A stretch of DNA of 64,000 bases from Terrimonas_A sp051954695. Its GTDB lineage: Bacteria > Bacteroidota > Bacteroidia > Chitinophagales > Chitinophagaceae. Shown here piece by piece: positions 52,219 through 60,581 of the stretch. The stretch is taken from assembly GCA_051954695.1 (NCBI GenBank), contig JBQCHL010000028.1, positions 62,001-126,000 on the forward strand. The letters run 5' to 3'. The translations under genes were made by a program, and so were the position numbers. The notes below the pieces were generated by a model. The model was given only the letters and a program-made list of their open reading frames with translations, ran no database searches and was not told the DNA's origin. The first letter of the stretch is position 1, and every line of letters starts with the position of its first letter.

Positions 52219-53112
52219 ATGCTCTCCATTATCAAAACCCAGCTTAAAGTTGCCTTTGGCTTTAGTTGCCTGCTTCTGTTTACAGCCTGTAAGCATCGAT
52301 CTAACCAGGCACTCCTTGATTCGCTGGATAAAACGATCGCTCAATCAACGCTGCGGGCGAGCCAGGAAATGGAGACCAAACTGGCTTCTTTGCAGGAAGA
52401 GCTGCTTCATCCCTGTTCAGCGGAAAGAGCGAAGCAATGGCTACCGATTGCCCGACGGGCACAAGAATTGACTATGCAGTTGACCGATTATTTTGCCCAG
52501 CAGCGCAAGACCCTTGGGTCAGGTAATGATAGTCATGATGCCAAAGGATTAGTTGACTCTGTCCACCATCGCGTACAGGCCTACCGGGACGCAATCCTAT
52601 CTCTCCATGAGAACATCTATCATGAATTTGCAGCATCATTGGAAGGTTTGGATACAACGGAAGAAGCGCCGTTAGCCATTAGTGAACAATTGCAATTATT
52701 GCAAAACGCGAATGAACACCAGTTACCTGTGTTGTTAACGCAACTCCGGCATAGTATTATGCAGCTTGGCGCCCATGTAGTTATTTTTTGCGGGGCGCAT
52801 GTGGGATGTTTCATTGACCGGTTTGACACCTATTCCGCCATAATAGGACAAAGTAGTCAAGGTGTGCTCCCAGGCGATTCGGTGGAGATATTTGCTGGAA
52901 TAGGGGCTTTCTCCAAAGCAGCGCAGCCAGTGATCACTATTGATGATAAGATTTATCCCGTCGGAGAGGAGGGCGTTGTGAAATATAAACTGGCCGTAGG
53001 CCTGAGGCCCGGTAAGTTCAATGCACGGGTAAAGATTGAATATTTAAATGAGGATGGCATAAAGCAATGGATCGATAGGGAAGTAGAATGGGAAGTGTTG
53101 AACAGGAAATGA
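52219..53112 (+). CDS. GldM/PorM-like lipoprotein, truncated relative of gliding/T9SS component
   Basis: 297 residues from ATG 52219; signal with lipobox LLLFTAC and Cys24. Helical middle (about 25-190), then SAIIGQSSQGVLPGDSVEIF and AQPVITIDDKIYPVGEEGVV, KYKLAVGLRPGKFNARVKIE, closely resembling a domain boundary and the first Ig-like domain of GldM. GldM proper is ~520 residues with an N-terminal membrane helix spanning into the periplasm; here the helix is replaced by a lipoprotein signal and the last domains are absent. No other gld genes are near, so it is probably a divergent relative, not part of a complete T9SS motor. Confidence 0.65.
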   Translation: MLSIIKTQLKVAFGFSCLLLFTACKHRSNQALLDSLDKTIAQSTLRASQEMETKLASLQEELLHPCSAERAKQWLPIARRAQELTMQLTDYFAQQRKTLGSGNDSHDAKGLVDSVHHRVQAYRDAILSLHENIYHEFAASLEGLDTTEEAPLAISEQLQLLQNANEHQLPVLLTQLRHSIMQLGAHVVIFCGAHVGCFIDRFDTYSAIIGQSSQGVLPGDSVEIFAGIGAFSKAAQPVITIDDKIYPVGEEGVVKYKLAVGLRPGKFNARVKIEYLNEDGIKQWIDREVEWEVLNRK

Positions 53113-53222
53113 CATCGGCAGGTCGTCAATCTTTTGCTATAGTGGAGGTAATGATTATCTTTCGTGTCTATTTATTTGTCTTGTTTGTCAGCATCTATTA
53201 TTGTCATTAATTGTCCATCACC

Positions 53223-53672
53223 ATGTACGAACTCACTAAACAAAAATCAAAAGGGCGGGTAATCCTGTTTGGGATCATCATCTTTACGTTTATTTCCGCT
53301 GTGCTGAAAATGGCTTTTTACAGGTCCCCTACTACGCTCAACGATGACCTGATCAAAGCGGCGAATGAGATCAATTCACATGCACCGGTGATACTCGATA
53401 GTTCTACCCGGTTTGATTATGTGAACGCATTGCATGGTAATACCTTTCAGTACAACTATACCCTTACGAAAGTGGATGCTGCACTGTTCGACACCACCGG
53501 ACTGATGGGTAACGCGAAGCAATCCATGCTTGAGGAGATCCGCCGTAATCCGAATATTTCCTTTTTTGCCGACAACAATATTGAGATTCAGGCCCGCTAT
53601 ACTGACCGGAAAGGAAAAGAGGTGTGTATCGTGACGATCCCTGCAGCTGAATACAAGAGTGGTCGTAAGTAG
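53223..53672 (+). CDS. Single-pass membrane protein, unknown function
   Basis: 149 residues from ATG 53223 (MYELTKQKSKGRVILFGIII); one membrane helix about 12-32, then a periplasmic domain (TLNDDLIKAANEINSHAPVI, STRFDYVNALHGNTFQYNYT, NNIEIQARYTDRKGKEV). Resembles small Bacteroidota proteins of unknown function. Same strand as the GldM-like gene, 110 bases downstream. Confidence 0.65.
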   Translation: MYELTKQKSKGRVILFGIIIFTFISAVLKMAFYRSPTTLNDDLIKAANEINSHAPVILDSSTRFDYVNALHGNTFQYNYTLTKVDAALFDTTGLMGNAKQSMLEEIRRNPNISFFADNNIEIQARYTDRKGKEVCIVTIPAAEYKSGRK

Positions 53673-53691
53673 GCCGGGGATCTGGTTGATT

Positions 53692-54453
53692 TTATTTTCT
53701 ATTGCTATTTAATTGACAATCCTCCCACCAGACGAACTTCATATCTTCGTTAAAGGCATAGGACGTTTTTTCTTTACCGAAATAGTTATTTATCCTGATC
53801 AGGTAACAAGTCTTGTTATCTTCTTTCCATGTTCTTTCCAATATAATTTCGTCCTCCTCGAAATTCAGTGTTTTTGAAAGCTTGACCTTCGGTTTTCCTC
53901 TCGAAAACAGGGTTGCAGTGAAAATAAGTTTAGCGGAGTAAGTGTGCTTGCCAGCATATATGCTGTCGAGACTGTCCTTCATTTGCTTAAACCTGGCATC
54001 GTCGATGAATCCCATCGTTCGGTCAACTATCATCGTAGTATATTCAGCCGGTTTTGAAGAGGTATCAACGAGTTCATACAAAGAATCTCTTCGATGAATA
54101 AACATTGTTTCCCGATAGAAATCGACAAGTATTCTACCATCGGATAAGACAGACTTTATAAAAACAGACCTGCCAAATTCGGGATTTTTCTTCACTTCTT
54201 TAAATGCCCCCAATGTGTGCGCCCACTGCATTCCCAGCGTCCAAATCTTGATCGTGTCACCGAAGTTTCCCCGCACAAATAACAGGGAGTCACAATTGTA
54301 GTAAACCGTGTAGCCTGCCGGTACCTGAAGCGTATTCAGTTGGATACTCCTATCGCGGACATACTTGTGCGTGGCTATCCATGCGCTGTTATCCTGCGCA
54401 AAGGAGCTAGTGGATAGCAAGAGTAAGGCTAACAGCCAATTATTTTTTATCAT
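53692..54453 (-). CDS. Secreted protein of unknown function
   Basis: 253 residues from ATG 54453 (MIKNNWLLALLLLSTSSFAQ, a clear signal peptide); the ORF extends further upstream in frame but that part adds a second unlikely leader. The mature part is strand-rich (YTVYYNCDSLLFVRGNFGDT, KLIFTATLFSRGKPKVKLSK). Family not recognised. Convergent with the preceding gene. Confidence 0.65.
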   Translation of the reverse strand: MIKNNWLLALLLLSTSSFAQDNSAWIATHKYVRDRSIQLNTLQVPAGYTVYYNCDSLLFVRGNFGDTIKIWTLGMQWAHTLGAFKEVKKNPEFGRSVFIKSVLSDGRILVDFYRETMFIHRRDSLYELVDTSSKPAEYTTMIVDRTMGFIDDARFKQMKDSLDSIYAGKHTYSAKLIFTATLFSRGKPKVKLSKTLNFEEDEIILERTWKEDNKTCYLIRINNYFGKEKTSYAFNEDMKFVWWEDCQLNSNRK

Positions 54454-54870
54454 ATCGGGATGTGTTTTGAAAGAAGCAACCATCTTGCCCCTGAGTTTAT
54501 TCTTTGCCATGTCAGTGTTGATTATAATAGTATTGTTGTCTTGCTGGGTATATCCGAATGTGGAGTTATACATCCAAAGGATGAGCAGGATTGAATATCT
54601 CATAGTCGGGAGAATGGTCTGGTTTTCATGAACGCCGTAATCTTTTTGTTATTGTAATTCGCTGATCATGTCATGTTAAAACTTTCCACTGGGCTTATGT
54701 TCTTTTGGAATGGAGGTCAGGCAAGGGAGTATGGGAGTTGTGTTGACGAGGTGTTTGTATATTTAGGGTAGGGGGCTATTCTCCAATGCCCATCCTACTT
54801 TATGAAAATAATCAACCGCTTTAAAAAAAATACTTTAACGACTGACAAAAGTGCATCAGGCCCCAATATT
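54454..54870. other. 417-base gap without a confident gene
   Basis: Contains the 5' upstream part of the minus-strand secreted-protein frame and AT-rich intergenic DNA. No palindrome, RNA or ORF with support is visible. Confidence 0.4.
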
Positions 54871-55268
54871 ATGAAGCAATTTCTATTACTGCTAAGCCTC
54901 ATCGTTATTATCCAGGGATGTCAAAGCAAACGCAAGTATAAATCAGCCTATGAATTCCTGAAGGCTATGTCCACCGACATCAATAAAACTTTGCCACTCC
55001 AGGTGGATAGTATACTCAAGTTGGAAAGTACAATGGCTATCCCGACGTTACTTTCCGATTTAACTACACACTTCAATTCTATACCATTACCTATGACATC
55101 CGTGAATTTGAAAAATCGCTTACCAGAACAACCATTAATACGGTGAGGACGAGCCCGGATGCCGCGCATTTCAGAAAAATGTTTGCCACCATTGAGTATA
55201 ATTATAGCGATACGTTAGGCAATTATCTATTCCGCATCATTGTAGAGCCGGGAGATTATTTAAAATAG
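54871..55268 (+). pseudogene. Lipoprotein gene disrupted by a 1-base frameshift
   Basis: ATG 54871 starts a lipoprotein (MKQFLLLLSLIVIIQGCQSK, Cys17) that reads well to LQVDSILKLEST. It then runs into a nonsense tail ending 55146. From about 55031 another frame gives good coding sequence to TAG 55268 (NGYPDVTFRFNYTLQFYTIT, YDIREFEKSLTRTTINTVRT, YLFRIIVEPGDYLK). One deleted base near 55029-55034 explains both. The restored protein would be about 130 residues; family not recognised. Confidence 0.65.
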
Positions 55269-55325
55269 GTTACTACTCAGGCCTGATTGGTATATCGAGT
55301 ACGGTAGTGGTAGAAACTCTATTAA

Positions 55326-55757
55326 TTATTGAATGTTGATCAAGGTTTTTACACCATATATCATGATCATCGATGCCTTCCCTGTTTCTATAAAATATCG
55401 AACGTCAGCTCCGTTTGCCGTCTGAATAATGCCAAACGTAAATGGTTGCGACTTTGTTCCTTTAAAATCTCCATACAGCCTATTCTTTGCACCAGCCAGA
55501 TCGGCAGCATGCGTTACCCCATTTTCTCTGGTGATTAATCGCTGAGTCGTTAGAATGCTATAGTTGTCAGGATCAATGACCGTAGAACAAATAACGAATT
55601 CATATTCTGTTGGCGAGAAATTGATCTGCGGATACACCTCTTCAAGCGTCGTGTTATTCTCATAGAACCTCGTCCAGTTGTAGTTTGTCTGCATCTCAGC
55701 ATGCCTTTTAATGGATGCGATACAAATATCATGTTTTGATCTGTCTGACTTAGCCAT
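55326..55757 (-). CDS. Small protein of unknown function
   Basis: 143 residues, no signal peptide or membrane helix. Mixed alpha/beta sequence (WTRFYENNTTLEEVYPQINF, EYEFVICSTVIDPDNYSILT, QPFTFGIIQTANGADVRYFI). Family not recognised. It is followed on the same strand by two further unknown genes in this island half. Confidence 0.55.
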   Translation of the reverse strand: MAKSDRSKHDICIASIKRHAEMQTNYNWTRFYENNTTLEEVYPQINFSPTEYEFVICSTVIDPDNYSILTTQRLITRENGVTHAADLAGAKNRLYGDFKGTKSQPFTFGIIQTANGADVRYFIETGKASMIMIYGVKTLINIQ

Positions 55758-55797
55758 TTGCCATACCCAGTGTTTGGGGAATTTGTTTTTATTTGGA

Positions 55798-56160
55798 TTA
55801 CCTCAGCACAACACGATTAAACATCCGCGCAGCGGCCTTCAATAGTAAATCCAAAGCTAACCATTCCAGCTTAACATGAATGCCATTCCGGTTTCCCATT
55901 TTATGAACCACTTTGATGGAATCGCCTTTGATGATCAGCGTGCAGGTTGCGTCAAGAGTTTCGCCGCCTCGCTCGTCCCAGGCGATCGCGTAATTATAGG
56001 TGTCGCTTTTTGGTTTTTGCGCCAGCGAAGTGGATAAGAGGCCGGCGTATTTGTTGCAGTCGAATTTGCAATATAGATGGGGCATGCTGCGTCCTGTTCC
56101 CATGAAGTCATTCATTCTTCTCCCCGCCCTGGTTATGGGAAACAGTGAGTTCAAGTACAA
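55798..56160 (-). CDS. Small protein of unknown function, possibly 5'-truncated
   Basis: 120 residues from a TTG, or 105 from an internal ATG (MNDFMGTGRSMPHLYCKFDC). No signal peptide is found, yet the body (LLSTSLAQKPKSDTYNYAIA, CTLIIKGDSIKVVHKMGNRN) looks like the mature part of secreted Bacteroidota proteins, suggesting loss of the 5' end. It abuts the next gene with only 19 bases between. Confidence 0.45.
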   Translation of the reverse strand: MYLNSLFPITRAGRRMNDFMGTGRSMPHLYCKFDCNKYAGLLSTSLAQKPKSDTYNYAIAWDERGGETLDATCTLIIKGDSIKVVHKMGNRNGIHVKLEWLALDLLLKAAARMFNRVVLR

Positions 56161-56179
56161 CAGAGGCTGTTTTAACGTG

Positions 56180-57586
56180 TCACTTTGATCCTACCTGAGC
56201 TAACGGCCAACCCAGCAATAAACCGGCCTTCGCTAATTTAAGTTGCTCTTCAGTGCGCTGTTTTCGCTCCTGGTCTTTGAGATGATAGTTATAGTTCAGA
56301 AACAGATAATACATCAACACCCTGTTATAAGCATCGAGTTTGTTATCAGCGATCAAACCTAGCAATCTGTTTTCCATCATTTGCGGCTGACTGTATTCGG
56401 AGAGCGCACGGCCGATGCGTCCAATATACCCATCATAGTGATTCTTCGCAGGATTGGATATCCGCAGCGTGATGCCTAACAGGAGGTCTGGTACATTAAT
56501 GTCCAGCACTTCCAATTCTTTCAAATAAGTCTGCCGACTGGCCCAGGCATAGTTGCCATCCGATGCGCGTTGAAAATTATCATTCATAATATCAAGGTGA
56601 GCGCGTAAGAAGATCTCCCAATTTACCGTTTCAGCAGCGAGTGTAGCGATATTCAAGGCATGTGTGCGGGGGCTCAGGTCCTGGCTGCACATGCCTACCA
56701 CAATGCGGTTTCTTTTTAACTCCAGCGAACGGGGTGCAGCGCCTTGCTTTTCAAAATACTTCTCCAAATCTCCTGTTGAAGTGCCGGTCCTGATCGCTTC
56801 CATGTAGGCATCCTCTGCCAATTGTTTAAGCCGGGCATCCTGGTTTGACAGCTCAAAACTGGAATCCTTTTCGTATTGTGCATTTAGGTATTGACTGAAT
56901 GCGTAGATCTTTGGCGCCTTTTTGGGATCTGAAAAATTCCATCCGCCACGCCGGGTCGCCTGTTCCGTGAATATTTGTGCAGATGTGTCAACCAAACAAT
57001 CTGAATATTGTATCCACCGCGCATATTCAGGTGGTATCTGGGGCGTTTCAAATTCTTTCTCGATATAAAAGGCTTCCAGTTCAGCCGAATAGTCTTTGCT
57101 TGCTGGTTCATAACTGATCAACCATGTGCCCGCTAGTTTGCCTTCATATTTAGCAAAATTACTTTCGAATGAAATGAACTGCTCATTGTTCTCTTCTACG
57201 CCAATGCTACGAAAATTGATCATCTTTTTGCGTTCATCGGGATCAGATTGGTAACGGATGATCACGAGGTTTTTATATACCGTCACCTCTTTATATCTAG
57301 CTAGCAGCTCCGACACAGAAATGCCGTTTTGCAGGTCTTTCCGCGCTGCATTGCACTGTACCCCTGACATAGAAATAAAATATCCTGTGGTTTGCGGCTT
57401 GGCGAGGTAGTACGGGCTGGCATTGCACACTTTGAATTTGAGATTCAGTGAGTCAACAATGTATTTCAGCTGCCCGATCGTTTTGGATGTGTAAATAAGT
57501 CCGTTCTCTGATGGGCCGAATTCTGTGGATTGGGCCAATGCTGCTACCGGCAGGGCCATGAAAAAAGCCAGGATGAAGCGTTTCAT
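56180..57586 (-). CDS. Secreted protein of unknown function
   Basis: 468 residues from ATG 57586 with signal peptide MKRFILAFFMALPVAALAQS; the longer in-frame extension is discarded. Mixed N-terminal half (FGPSENGLIYTSKTIGQLKY, IIRYQSDPDERKKMINFRSI) and a helical C-terminal half (ASRQTYLKELEVLDINVPDL, NRVLMYYLFLNYNYHLKDQE). Family not recognised. It likely forms an operon with the two smaller genes after it. Confidence 0.65.
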   Translation of the reverse strand: MKRFILAFFMALPVAALAQSTEFGPSENGLIYTSKTIGQLKYIVDSLNLKFKVCNASPYYLAKPQTTGYFISMSGVQCNAARKDLQNGISVSELLARYKEVTVYKNLVIIRYQSDPDERKKMINFRSIGVEENNEQFISFESNFAKYEGKLAGTWLISYEPASKDYSAELEAFYIEKEFETPQIPPEYARWIQYSDCLVDTSAQIFTEQATRRGGWNFSDPKKAPKIYAFSQYLNAQYEKDSSFELSNQDARLKQLAEDAYMEAIRTGTSTGDLEKYFEKQGAAPRSLELKRNRIVVGMCSQDLSPRTHALNIATLAAETVNWEIFLRAHLDIMNDNFQRASDGNYAWASRQTYLKELEVLDINVPDLLLGITLRISNPAKNHYDGYIGRIGRALSEYSQPQMMENRLLGLIADNKLDAYNRVLMYYLFLNYNYHLKDQERKQRTEEQLKLAKAGLLLGWPLAQVGSK

Positions 57587-57797
57587 AAAGAAGGTTTTGG
57601 TGATGGTATATACAAATAACTCTATTTTATCTATTTGAGCATATCTGTTTAACCGGTTTAACAGATTTTTGTTTATTAGATGCCGACCCTCGCCTTTTTG
57701 CATAAACGGCATTGCCGTAAAAGAAAGGATACATGCAAATGAGGGGAAATGATCCATATTGCTCATTGCAAGGTTTGCGTATATTTATCACCATCAA

Positions 57798-58373
57798 ATG
57801 CTGAACTCCCCACAATCATATAAAGACTGGAAGGACTTCTTTACAGAGAAGCTCGTTAATACTGGTGCTTTTCAATTAGCATCTGCTTCTTCAAAAGGTG
57901 ATACGGATATCGAAATCTATTCTACTTTGGAAGGTGATTCCGATACGATCATTCAGGTGGGATACCTGTCGCCGGTGACATTGATTTACGTTCATGTACT
58001 GAATCCTGCAACTCCGGGCAAGAACAGGCAACAAGAGATTGAGCATCTATATACGTACGAGTTCGATACGGAAAAACAATATGGACCACCAGGGCTTGAT
58101 TTCAATGAAATTAACGTTCAGGGTATAAGCAATTATTTGGATCAAGGCTTTAATGGTATCGAGACGATTTATTACCTGAATGGTAAGCCCGTAAAATCGA
58201 AACTTACGACAAGCTATTATCCTGATAGCCCTCAAAATACCGTTACTTATCGGTTTTATACACAATCAATTCTCCAAAGACTTTTGAGCAAAGTATTTGG
58301 AGAGAGAAACGAGTATGACGAGGTTAAAACTGTTAATTTGCAAGATATCTTTAGCGGACTGAACGGCCGCTAA
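57798..58373 (+). CDS. Cytoplasmic-looking protein of unknown function
   Basis: 191 residues from ATG 57798 (MLNSPQSYKDWKDFFTEKLV). No signal or membrane helix; alternating charged and hydrophobic strands (TDIEIYSTLEGDSDTIIQVG, QYGPPGLDFNEINVQGISNY). Family not recognised. Divergent from the 468-residue secreted protein gene and followed after 25 bases by a zinc-ribbon membrane protein. Confidence 0.55.
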   Translation: MLNSPQSYKDWKDFFTEKLVNTGAFQLASASSKGDTDIEIYSTLEGDSDTIIQVGYLSPVTLIYVHVLNPATPGKNRQQEIEHLYTYEFDTEKQYGPPGLDFNEINVQGISNYLDQGFNGIETIYYLNGKPVKSKLTTSYYPDSPQNTVTYRFYTQSILQRLLSKVFGERNEYDEVKTVNLQDIFSGLNGR

Positions 58374-58398
58374 AGATATCTTATTAAGCTAAATAACA

Positions 58399-59052
58399 AT
58401 GAAGACGATTTTAAACAACCACTCAAATGTTTCTACTTTACGGAATACGAACAGCAAGAATCAAAAAGCACACAGATCATCAACCCCCTGTAAGAGTTGC
58501 AGTGTGTTCGACCTTAATGTTAATGTTTATCGGGGCTATTATCATTTATTTTTTATTCCAGTTTTTCCTTTTGGCGACAAGAGCGTAAAGATGAGATGCA
58601 ATAATTGCGGAGAGCCAATGAGGTTCGACCCTCTTCAGAAGCATTATGAAGGCCTTACTAAAACGCCGATATATTTATATGCAGTACCGCTTCTTGTTGC
58701 TGCATTAATTATTTTTCTTATAATTTCAAACTTTCGTACTCAAAAAGAGAAGGCCGCATTTGTTGCCCATCCAGAAGTTGATGATGTCTATCGGATAAGA
58801 AAGGATGACAATAGCTCGACCACTTATTTCTTTCTTCGACTTGTTCGTATAAATGACGACACCGTTATTGCGTACCACAATAATTTAGAGTACCATGGAT
58901 TTGTTACAAAGTTGAATAAAGACGACTTTTTTGTTAAAGATGAAGAGCTGTTTTTTACAAAGAGTGAACTAAAGCAGATGCTTGACAAAGGAGAAATCAA
59001 TGCTGTAGAACGGAACTATGGGAATGCTAAGGGGTTTAATCGTATTAGATGA
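58399..59052 (+). CDS. Zinc-ribbon membrane protein
   Basis: 217 residues. N-terminal zinc ribbon: CKSC (31-34) and CNNC (67-70) bracket a hydrophobic GYYHLFFIPVFPFGDKSV, the usual form of zinc-ribbon-15-like proteins. One membrane helix about 91-111 (YLYAVPLLVAALIIFLIISN) and a C-terminal domain with DDVYRIRKDDNSSTTYFFLR and LDKGEINAVERNY. Family role unknown. Probably co-transcribed with the next gene. Confidence 0.6.
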   Translation: MKTILNNHSNVSTLRNTNSKNQKAHRSSTPCKSCSVFDLNVNVYRGYYHLFFIPVFPFGDKSVKMRCNNCGEPMRFDPLQKHYEGLTKTPIYLYAVPLLVAALIIFLIISNFRTQKEKAAFVAHPEVDDVYRIRKDDNSSTTYFFLRLVRINDDTVIAYHNNLEYHGFVTKLNKDDFFVKDEELFFTKSELKQMLDKGEINAVERNYGNAKGFNRIR

Positions 59053-59107
59053 GGCAAGTATCACGGTGAATGATTTGTCTGCATTGTCGGACTATAGATG
59101 TTTCAGA

Positions 59108-59719
59108 ATGAAGTATAAAGGAATAATTCTAGCAATCGCGTTTTTATTGCTAACAGTCAACACTACTTACTTTTGGGAGGGTAAGTTAGGGTTGTTTGCA
59201 TTTCCGGCGTTTCTCATATTGACCGTTTTTTACGTTGTACTAGCTGTCATACTGTTTCGACAAATCATTCTGATCCTCAAAAATAAATTTAATGATAAGA
59301 AAAGAGTGGCCGTCTCAGCTCTTTTATTTGCAGTACTTCTGTCAGTATATTTCAATCCTACTGGGTTTATCGACTTTGATAGTCTTGCAGGTAAAGATTT
59401 ATTGATTGCGGAGAGAGAAGGGGGAGGAAACTGTACTACAACGCTCAAATTGAAAGATAATTATACGTTTAGAGAAAGAAGTGTTTGTTTTGGAGTGAAC
59501 GAAATAAAGGGAAGTTATGAGATTAAGGGTGACAGCATTATTTTTAAAGACATAAAAAATGAGAGGAAAAATGGATATTATTCGTATGCACTTATTAGGC
59601 CAGCTATTTTTCAGAACGAGATGATTATTGGTACGCTAACACTTTTTAGGGATAAATCTGATAGTTCAGGACTTGAACTTTTCATAATAAAGAACGATTT
59701 AAAACTGAGAAGTAATTAA
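59108..59719 (+). CDS. Membrane protein of unknown function
   Basis: 203 residues from ATG 59108 (MKYKGIILAIAFLLLTVNTT), chosen because it begins at the first membrane helix; the longer ORF overlaps the previous gene. About three membrane helices (5-25, 35-60, 75-95) then a strand-rich domain (GGGNCTTTLKLKDNYTFRER, YEIKGDSIIFKDIKNERKNG). Family not recognised. Last gene before the right-hand att repeat. Confidence 0.6.
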   Translation: MKYKGIILAIAFLLLTVNTTYFWEGKLGLFAFPAFLILTVFYVVLAVILFRQIILILKNKFNDKKRVAVSALLFAVLLSVYFNPTGFIDFDSLAGKDLLIAEREGGGNCTTTLKLKDNYTFRERSVCFGVNEIKGSYEIKGDSIIFKDIKNERKNGYYSYALIRPAIFQNEMIIGTLTLFRDKSDSSGLELFIIKNDLKLRSN

Positions 59720-59939
59720 AATTGAAAACTGGTAAGAATGCTTTACGGGTCGGTCATAGTCCAAGCCCACACAGTTAAGAACAAAATCAAGTTTCCATCT
59801 GAATTGATTTGAGCTAATTTGATTGGTGTGTTCGATTCTGCTATTTTTAAACTGTTGCAAAGCAAATCAAACTACAAGAGGGCCTTAACAAAGGTTCGTC
59901 AAATTAAAAAATTGATTTTGAATATTGTGTAATGCCATA

Positions 59940-59964
59940 TTCGATTCCTGTCGGGACTACAAAT
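59940..59964 (+). repeat. attR: copy of the tRNA-Arg 3' end
   Basis: 25 bases identical to 44849-44873, isolated from any tRNA body (the preceding bases do not form the rest of a tRNA). Marks the distal island junction. Confidence 0.85.
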
Positions 59965-60179
59965 TGCATTTAGCAACATTAACCTGCACTTTAGGGACAA
60001 ACTCGAAAAAGTTATGACCCAAAAAGAACCCTAACTGTACAGATAATACCACGCTTAGTATTAATCGCAGCATCCTTTCTATCTAATACTCTTTGCACTT
60101 TTTCCAGTTTAAGAATCAAAGATCAGGCATTGAGCCCGCAGCAACATCTTTTAAAAAAAGTGTTGGAAAACTAAGTTAA

Positions 60180-60213
60180 TACGAAATTTTCGTATATTCA
60201 CGAAAATTTCGTA
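60180..60213 (+). promoter_or_regulatory. Tandem BlaI-type operators and promoter
   Basis: Two near-identical dyads, TACGAAATTTTCGTA (60180-60194) and ACGAAAATTTCGTA (60200-60213), sit 3 bases before the blaI start codon. The TATTCA between them may be the -7 element. BlaI/MecI repressors bind such short TAC-type palindromes, so the operon is probably autoregulated. Confidence 0.7.
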
Positions 60214-60216
60214 GAT

Positions 60217-60570
60217 ATGATAAAGCTTACACATCCGGAAGAAGAAGCCATGCAGGCGGTATGGCGATCGGGTGAAGGAACCGTTAAAACCTTTATGGCG
60301 CACCTGCATGAGAACCTGCCCTATTCTACCGTAGCCTCTATCATTAAAAACCTGGAGAAGAAAGGTTATCTCCATAGCCGCACCATCGGCAATGCTAATT
60401 TATACTCAGCTGCCATTACCGAAGATGACTATAAAAAAGCATTCATGGGTAACGTAGTGAAAGACTATTTTGATAATTCTTACAAGGAACTGGTCAACTT
60501 TTTTGTAGAGCAGAAAAAACTTTCAGCTACAGAACTGGAGGATATCCTGAAACTGATCAAACGGAAATAA
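60217..60570 (+). CDS. BlaI/MecI/CopY-family repressor
   Basis: 117 residues. Winged helix with LTHPEEEAMQAVWRSGEGTV, VASIIKNLEKKGYLHSRTIG and a C-terminal dimerisation helix. In this family a membrane BlaR1 protease cleaves or inactivates the repressor; the BlaR1-like gene follows after 11 bases. The controlled genes here are likely this operon itself and perhaps the thioredoxin; no beta-lactamase is nearby. Confidence 0.92.
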   Translation: MIKLTHPEEEAMQAVWRSGEGTVKTFMAHLHENLPYSTVASIIKNLEKKGYLHSRTIGNANLYSAAITEDDYKKAFMGNVVKDYFDNSYKELVNFFVEQKKLSATELEDILKLIKRK

Positions 60571-60581
60571 TTTTTACACGG

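Larger units (their letters stand above)
44849..59964. mobile_element. Genomic island integrated at tRNA-Arg, no integrase seen
   Basis: Bounded by exact 25-bp repeats (44849-44873 and 59940-59964), the first being the 3' end of an intact tRNA-Arg, the standard signature of site-specific integration. Content of ~15.1 kb: a wHTH-like/ParA/RelA-SpoT operon, a broken and an intact relative of the first protein, a HEPN/Abi-like gene, a decayed gene and a HEAT protein in an AT-rich half; then secreted, lipoprotein and membrane genes of less skewed composition. No tyrosine or serine recombinase, transposase or conjugation gene is recognisable, so the element is either decayed or mobilised in trans. 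Confidence 0.75.
59720..60216. other. 497-base gap: island right end and blaI control region
   Basis: Holds the 25-bp att repeat (59940-59964) and, beside the start codon, the BlaI operators (60180-60213). The rest (59720-59939 and 59965-60179) shows no gene or palindrome. Confidence 0.5.

Noticed and set aside
44849..59964. Tyrosine recombinase, transposase or conjugation gene within the island
   Set aside because: No ORF shows the R-H-R-Y box, DDE/DEDD or relaxase motifs; the island is therefore described without an integrase.
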